From a virus, in the IMG/VR virus record IMGVR_UViG_3300044530_000359, positions 1 to 43,331 of that record: a stretch of 43,331 nt of DNA; one strand, written 5' to 3'. Positions 40,525-43,331 of this stretch are shown here, piece after piece. Under the pieces are notes generated by a model. The model was not told the DNA's origin. It saw only the letters and a program-made list of their open reading frames with translations, and did not search any database. Within the stretch, counting starts at the first letter, position 1. The number at the start of each line of letters is the position of its first letter. The position numbers and the translations under genes were made by a program.

Positions 40525-40576
40525 TGTGGGTAAGGTTGTTGATGAAATTGTGGACAAATGAACAACCTGTGGATAA
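40525..40576 (-). promoter_or_regulatory. Cluster of DnaA-like boxes
   Basis: Read on the minus strand, TTATCCACA (40576-40568) is a perfect DnaA box. TTGTCCACA (40557-40549) and TTACCCACA (40533-40525) each differ at one base, all in the same orientation and about 20-24 bases apart. This would suit binding of the host initiator, consistent with a phage lacking its own polymerase. Function as an origin is inferred. Confidence 0.55.
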
Positions 40577-40639
40577 GATGCGAACAATGCTGGGTGTTTG
40601 TCCAGTATGGGAATAACCACATATACAAGGATGTGAGCA

Positions 40640-41344
40640 ATGGCTAACATAGGCAAGTTGAGTGCGGATCAGTACAGGGCGGCGCTGGATGAGGCGATGC
40701 AGGATGATGATCAGGTTGATCAGGATGAACCGGGGGACTTTGAAAGCGAAGCGGATCGGTTGGCCCATGTCGCAGATAGACCAAGAGTAAGGAAGGACGG
40801 GAAACCTGTGGGTAGTGAATGGAAAAAATACCAACCGCTCACGGCCCTCCAAAGAGCATTCTGTCAGGGAGTCATAGAGGGGAAAACACTCAAGGCCGCT
40901 TACAGATCGGCATACAACACCAATGCAGGGGATGCAACCGTCTCAGCCAATGCAAACAAACTAATGAGGGATCCAAGGATCGCAAAGGTGCTGGAAGAGG
41001 CATGGAGCGAAACCATTGAACACCTTGCAGATGATGCCGCCGCATCAAAGCGGTATGTGCTGAAGCAACTGTTGGCACTTAGTAAAAGCAATCAACCAGG
41101 AACCCAACTCAGAGCCTTGGAACTCATGGGCAAAGCTTGCGGACTGTTTACACCCATGGTGAGTGAAGGCGATGCGCCTGTGAGCGCTGATCAACTCAAG
41201 CGTGAACTGCATGCACACATAAGACTGCTGGAGCGGAGCACTGGTGTCGGCGCACAGGACACGGTCATCAAGCGGTTGCGTGTCCCGGTGGCGGTTGACG
41301 ATGGGCAGGACGGCGAGGGTACGGTACTCCAGGCCCCCCTGTAG
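40640..41344 (+). CDS. terS: Terminase small subunit
   Basis: This 234-residue protein has an acidic N-terminus (D-D-D-Q-V-D-Q-D-E-P) and a terminase-2-type core: L-T-A-L-Q-R-A-F-C-Q-G-V-I-E-G-K-T-L-K-A-A-Y-R-S-A-Y (about 68-92), then A-N-A-N-K-L-M-R-D-P-R-I-A-K-V. These helices recognise the phage DNA and recruit the large subunit. The C-terminal part is helical with an acidic tail. It lies two genes upstream of the large subunit, separated by the LexA-like gene. AAGGATG precedes the ATG. Confidence 0.85.
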   Translation: MANIGKLSADQYRAALDEAMQDDDQVDQDEPGDFESEADRLAHVADRPRVRKDGKPVGSEWKKYQPLTALQRAFCQGVIEGKTLKAAYRSAYNTNAGDATVSANANKLMRDPRIAKVLEEAWSETIEHLADDAAASKRYVLKQLLALSKSNQPGTQLRALELMGKACGLFTPMVSEGDAPVSADQLKRELHAHIRLLERSTGVGAQDTVIKRLRVPVAVDDGQDGEGTVLQAPL

Positions 41345-41506
41345 GCCAGCGACCACCCGCCTACGCTCTACACTGTATTCCACTCATACCCTCCCCATCC
41401 CCCAACAATTGTTCGCATTCCCACCCCACCCCCTTCATCCAGGAAAACCCTAACTGAAGTGCCCGTTTTAAAACAGGGGGGTATATATGTGAGTGAGTGC
41501 TTGCAC

Positions 41507-41518
41507 GAACACTTGTTC
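41507..41518. promoter_or_regulatory. Operator-like palindrome GAACACTTGTTC
   Basis: A perfect GAAC-N4-GTTC inverted repeat lies 18-29 bases before the LexA-like gene. Its half-sites match the GAAC/GTTC half-sites of Gram-positive-type LexA boxes rather than the CTGT-N8-ACAG box of most Gram-negative bacteria. TTGCAC (41501) overlaps it at a -35-like position and TTAAAC, part of the GTTTAAAC at 41521-41528, sits about 16 bases on at a -10-like position. The repeat could block that promoter. Confidence 0.45.
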
Positions 41519-41535
41519 TCGTTTAAACTTCGGCC

Positions 41536-41775
41536 ATGGAACTTGTAACTGAACGCAGAAAGCTTGTCCTGGACTTCATCCGGGCCTATGTGCGTTTACA
41601 CGGCATCCCTCCGAGCTACGATGTGATAGCCCGTGGACTTGGGTTGAAGTCCCGTTCCAATATCCACAGGATTGTCCACAGGCTGAAGTCCGATGGTTTC
41701 ATCACTGTCAAGCCCAGGAAGTTCTACGGTGTCCGGTTGGTTGATAAATCTGTTGAGAAGATGTTGTCCCTATGA
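41536..41775 (+). CDS. LexA DNA-binding-domain protein without protease domain
   Basis: This 79-residue protein matches the N-terminal winged-helix domain of LexA: T-E-R-R-K-L-V-L-D-F-I-R-A-Y, G-I-P-P-S-Y-D-V-I-A-R-G-L-G-L-K-S-R-S-N-I-H-R-I-V-H and a wing D-G-F-I-T-V-K-P-R. The self-cleaving C-terminal peptidase domain is absent, so it cannot be inactivated the LexA way and may act as a constitutive or competing repressor. No ribosome site is seen and a promoter-like pair ends just before the ATG, so the message may be leaderless. Its stop overlaps the terminase start (ATGA). Confidence 0.85.
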   Translation: MELVTERRKLVLDFIRAYVRLHGIPPSYDVIARGLGLKSRSNIHRIVHRLKSDGFITVKPRKFYGVRLVDKSVEKMLSL

Positions 41776-43268
41776 GTCTCCTAACCCGTAAGGAAGTGGA
41801 CGGCTACATCCAGATGGTGGACAGAGTCCCGGATGCGGAGCGTAAGAAGATCTTTGCCCTGCTGGAGATGGACAGGGTTGAGAGGTGTCGGGAGTCCTAC
41901 CTGTTCTTTGTCCAGCAGATGTGGCCGATATTCATATCTGGGAAACACCACCAGATCATGGCAAATGCCTTTGAGCGTGTTGTCAATGGGGATTTGAAAC
42001 GTCTGATCATCAACATGCCTCCCAGGCATACCAAGTCAGAGTTTGCCTCCTACCTGCTTCCAGCTTGGTTCTTGGGCAAGCACCCGGAGAAGAAGATCAT
42101 CCAGACCGCCCACACTGCCGAGTTGGCCGTGGGGTTTGGACGTAAAGTCCGCAATCTTGTGCAGTCGGAGGATTACAGGAAGATTTTCAATACGCAGTTG
42201 TCTTCAGATTCAAAGGCCGCTGGCCGGTGGAACACGGACAAAGGCGGGGACTACTTCGCTATCGGTGTCGGGGGAGCCGTTACCGGAAAAGGCGCAGATA
42301 TATTGATTATTGATGACCCGCATTCTGAGCAGGAGGCCAAGCAGGGCAACCCTGCGGTGTTTGACAATGTCTATGAGTGGTACACATCTGGCCCTCGTCA
42401 GCGTTTACAGCCGGGTGGGGCCATCATCATTGTGATGACAAGGTGGTCAAAAAGGGATTTGACGGGCCAAATCCTCAAGAATTCGGAAAAAGATGGGGTA
42501 AATGAGTGGGAAGTGATCGATTTCCCCGCTATTTTGCCCTCTGGAACCCCGTTATGGCCTGCATTTTGGAAGAAAGAGGAGCTTGAGGCCCTCAAAGCTG
42601 AACTTCCAGTGTCCAAATGGGAGGCCCAGTACCAACAAAACCCCACATCAGAGGAAGGGGCCATCATAAAACGGGATATGTGGCGGCTTTGGGAGAAAGA
42701 AGACCCTCCCCCTTGTGATTACATCATCCAATCATGGGATACAGCCTTTGAAACCAACAACAGGGCCGACTATTCGGCCTGTACCACCTGGGGAATCTTT
42801 GATCATTCCGATGGGAAAGGAAACCTACGTCCAAACATCATCCTCCTGGATGCGTTTAAACAACGTCTTGAGTTCCCGGAGCTAAAGAAGAAGGCGTATG
42901 AGATGTATCAGGAATGGAACCCGGACACATTGATCGTGGAGAAGAGGGCGGCTGGCGCTCCCTTGATCTATGAGATGCGTAGGACAGGAATTCCGGTGTC
43001 GGAATATACACCGGGCAAAGGAAACGATAAGATCGCCCGTGTAAACGCTATTGCTGACCTGTTTGCGTCCGGGATGGTTTGGTGTCCAGATCACCGATGG
43101 GCAGAGGAAGTCGTGGAAGAAATGGCTTCGTTCCCCAACGGCGACAACGATGACCTTGTGGACTCAAGTAGCCAAGCTTTGATGCGGTTTCGCCAAGGCG
43201 GGTTTATTTCCATCGAATCTGATGAGCCAGATGAACCCATTTATCGCAGGAAAGCGGAGTATTACTAA
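41772..43268 (+). CDS. terL: Terminase large subunit
   Basis: This 498-residue packaging motor has an ATPase half with a Walker A-like M82-P-P-R-H-T-K-S-E and Walker B I177-L-I-I-D181-D182-P-H, and a coupling-like M-T-R-W segment. The RNase H-like nuclease half has S-W-D323-T-A-F-E, V-E390-K-R and D460-D461-L-V-D supplying acidic metal ligands. The arrangement matches the T4 gp17 / Terminase_6 type used for translocating DNA into the procapsid and cutting at headful. It is coupled to the LexA-like gene by ATGA. GTTTAAAC lies at 42854-42861. Confidence 0.93.
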   Translation: MSLLTRKEVDGYIQMVDRVPDAERKKIFALLEMDRVERCRESYLFFVQQMWPIFISGKHHQIMANAFERVVNGDLKRLIINMPPRHTKSEFASYLLPAWFLGKHPEKKIIQTAHTAELAVGFGRKVRNLVQSEDYRKIFNTQLSSDSKAAGRWNTDKGGDYFAIGVGGAVTGKGADILIIDDPHSEQEAKQGNPAVFDNVYEWYTSGPRQRLQPGGAIIIVMTRWSKRDLTGQILKNSEKDGVNEWEVIDFPAILPSGTPLWPAFWKKEELEALKAELPVSKWEAQYQQNPTSEEGAIIKRDMWRLWEKEDPPPCDYIIQSWDTAFETNNRADYSACTTWGIFDHSDGKGNLRPNIILLDAFKQRLEFPELKKKAYEMYQEWNPDTLIVEKRAAGAPLIYEMRRTGIPVSEYTPGKGNDKIARVNAIADLFASGMVWCPDHRWAEEVVEEMASFPNGDNDDLVDSSSQALMRFRQGGFISIESDEPDEPIYRRKAEYY

Positions 43269-43276
43269 GGATCATT

Positions 43277-43331
43277 ATGTCTATTGACAAAGCACTTTAC
43301 CCTGCCCCCACAGGTATGGATCAAGGCGTGA
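43277..43331 (+). CDS. 5' end of a gene cut by the window edge
   Basis: An ATG with AAGGAT six bases upstream opens a frame of 18 codons (M-S-I-D-K-A-L-Y-P-A-P-T-G-M-D-Q) that runs off the right edge. Similar starts occur in small genes beside the portal gene of podophage-like genomes, but too little is present to assign it. Confidence 0.6.
   Translation, partial: MSIDKALYPAPTGMDQGV

Larger units (their letters stand above)
40067..40639. other. Divergent control region, candidate origin
   Basis: These 573 bases hold no credible gene between the leftward operon and the terminase genes. Visible elements are: the leftward promoter; an AGTAC-N10-GTACT inverted repeat near 40284; hairpins GGCCT/AGGCC and GGCCC/GGGCC near 40318-40341; an operator-like TACCT-CTG-AGGTA at 40500-40512; and three same-strand DnaA-like boxes. 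The sequence becomes AT-richer toward the terminase gene. Confidence 0.6.
69..42861. repeat. Dispersed palindrome GTTTAAAC, 36 copies
   Basis: Perfect GTTTAAAC begins at 69, 1765, 3620, 5830, 6902, 8678, 10957, 13424, 13723, 14584, 15052, 15503, 19088, 20003, 20449, 22069, 22477, 23388, 24115, 29118, 30835, 31203, 31260, 33528, 33900, 34695, 34782, 35095, 35467, 35882, 36571, 37448, 38420, 40088, 41521 and 42854. At equal base frequencies fewer than one is expected in 43 kb. At least nine further TTTAAAC with another first base exist. Sites occur in genes on both strands, in different codon phases (F-K or L-N) and between genes. None lies between 24.13 and 29.11 kb; ten lie between 33.5 and 38.4 kb. 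Confidence 0.9.

Noticed and set aside
40598-40627. TTGTCC-N18-TATACA promoter for terS
   Set aside because: The start point would fall after the ribosome site, leaving a six-base leader; a promoter further upstream is more likely.

Overview
The window is a 43.3 kb piece of a double-stranded DNA tailed phage (Caudoviricetes). This follows from a terminase pair at the right end (small subunit 40640-41344, large subunit 41772-43268), a lysis cassette at the left end, a block of virion/internal proteins, a 3444-residue polyvalent protein carrying an ADP-ribosyltransferase-like domain, and phage replication and recombination genes. The large internal proteins and the absence of tape-measure or sheath genes suggest a podovirus-like particle that ejects proteins with its DNA. 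A freshwater betaproteobacterial host is only a guess from the gene style. Portal and major capsid genes are absent and should lie beyond the right edge, so the genome is larger than the window.

Layout. 1-2840 (+): an unknown protein, a GTA-type holin, an unknown protein and a GH24 endolysin whose 3' end is duplicated around an antisense HNH homing endonuclease. 2845-22022 (+): structural and internal virion proteins ending in the giant gene. 21994-30650 (-): about 26 tightly packed, translationally coupled small genes led by an exonuclease, an annealing protein and an SSB-like protein; it contains a 450-bp noncoding tract with GG every 5 bases. 30671-34693 (+): RusA resolvase, a roughly 1.1 kb region without credible genes but dense in RNA-like helices, a restriction-like-fold protein, an HNH protein and a primase-helicase. 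34776-40066 (-): small genes plus a SprT-like / MoxR AAA+ / von Willebrand A module. 40067-40639: a divergent control region with DnaA-like boxes. 40640-end (+): terminase small subunit, a LexA DNA-binding-domain protein, terminase large subunit, and the start of a further gene.

How it works together. Recombination and replication genes (exonuclease, annealing protein, SSB-like, RusA, HNH and YbcO-like nucleases, primase-helicase) suggest replication that borrows a host polymerase, since no phage DNA polymerase is visible, and that passes through recombination. Late genes package DNA, build internal proteins and lyse the host.

Standout signals: (1) the palindrome GTTTAAAC occurs 36 times by my count where under one is expected; (2) 31.32-32.20 kb looks like one or more large structured noncoding RNAs on the + strand, supported by G-U pairs that only work on that strand; (3) an endolysin/homing-endonuclease cassette with a synonymously recoded tail; (4) the GG-per-5-nt tract. 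At least ten genes under 60 codons were found by reading overlaps directly.
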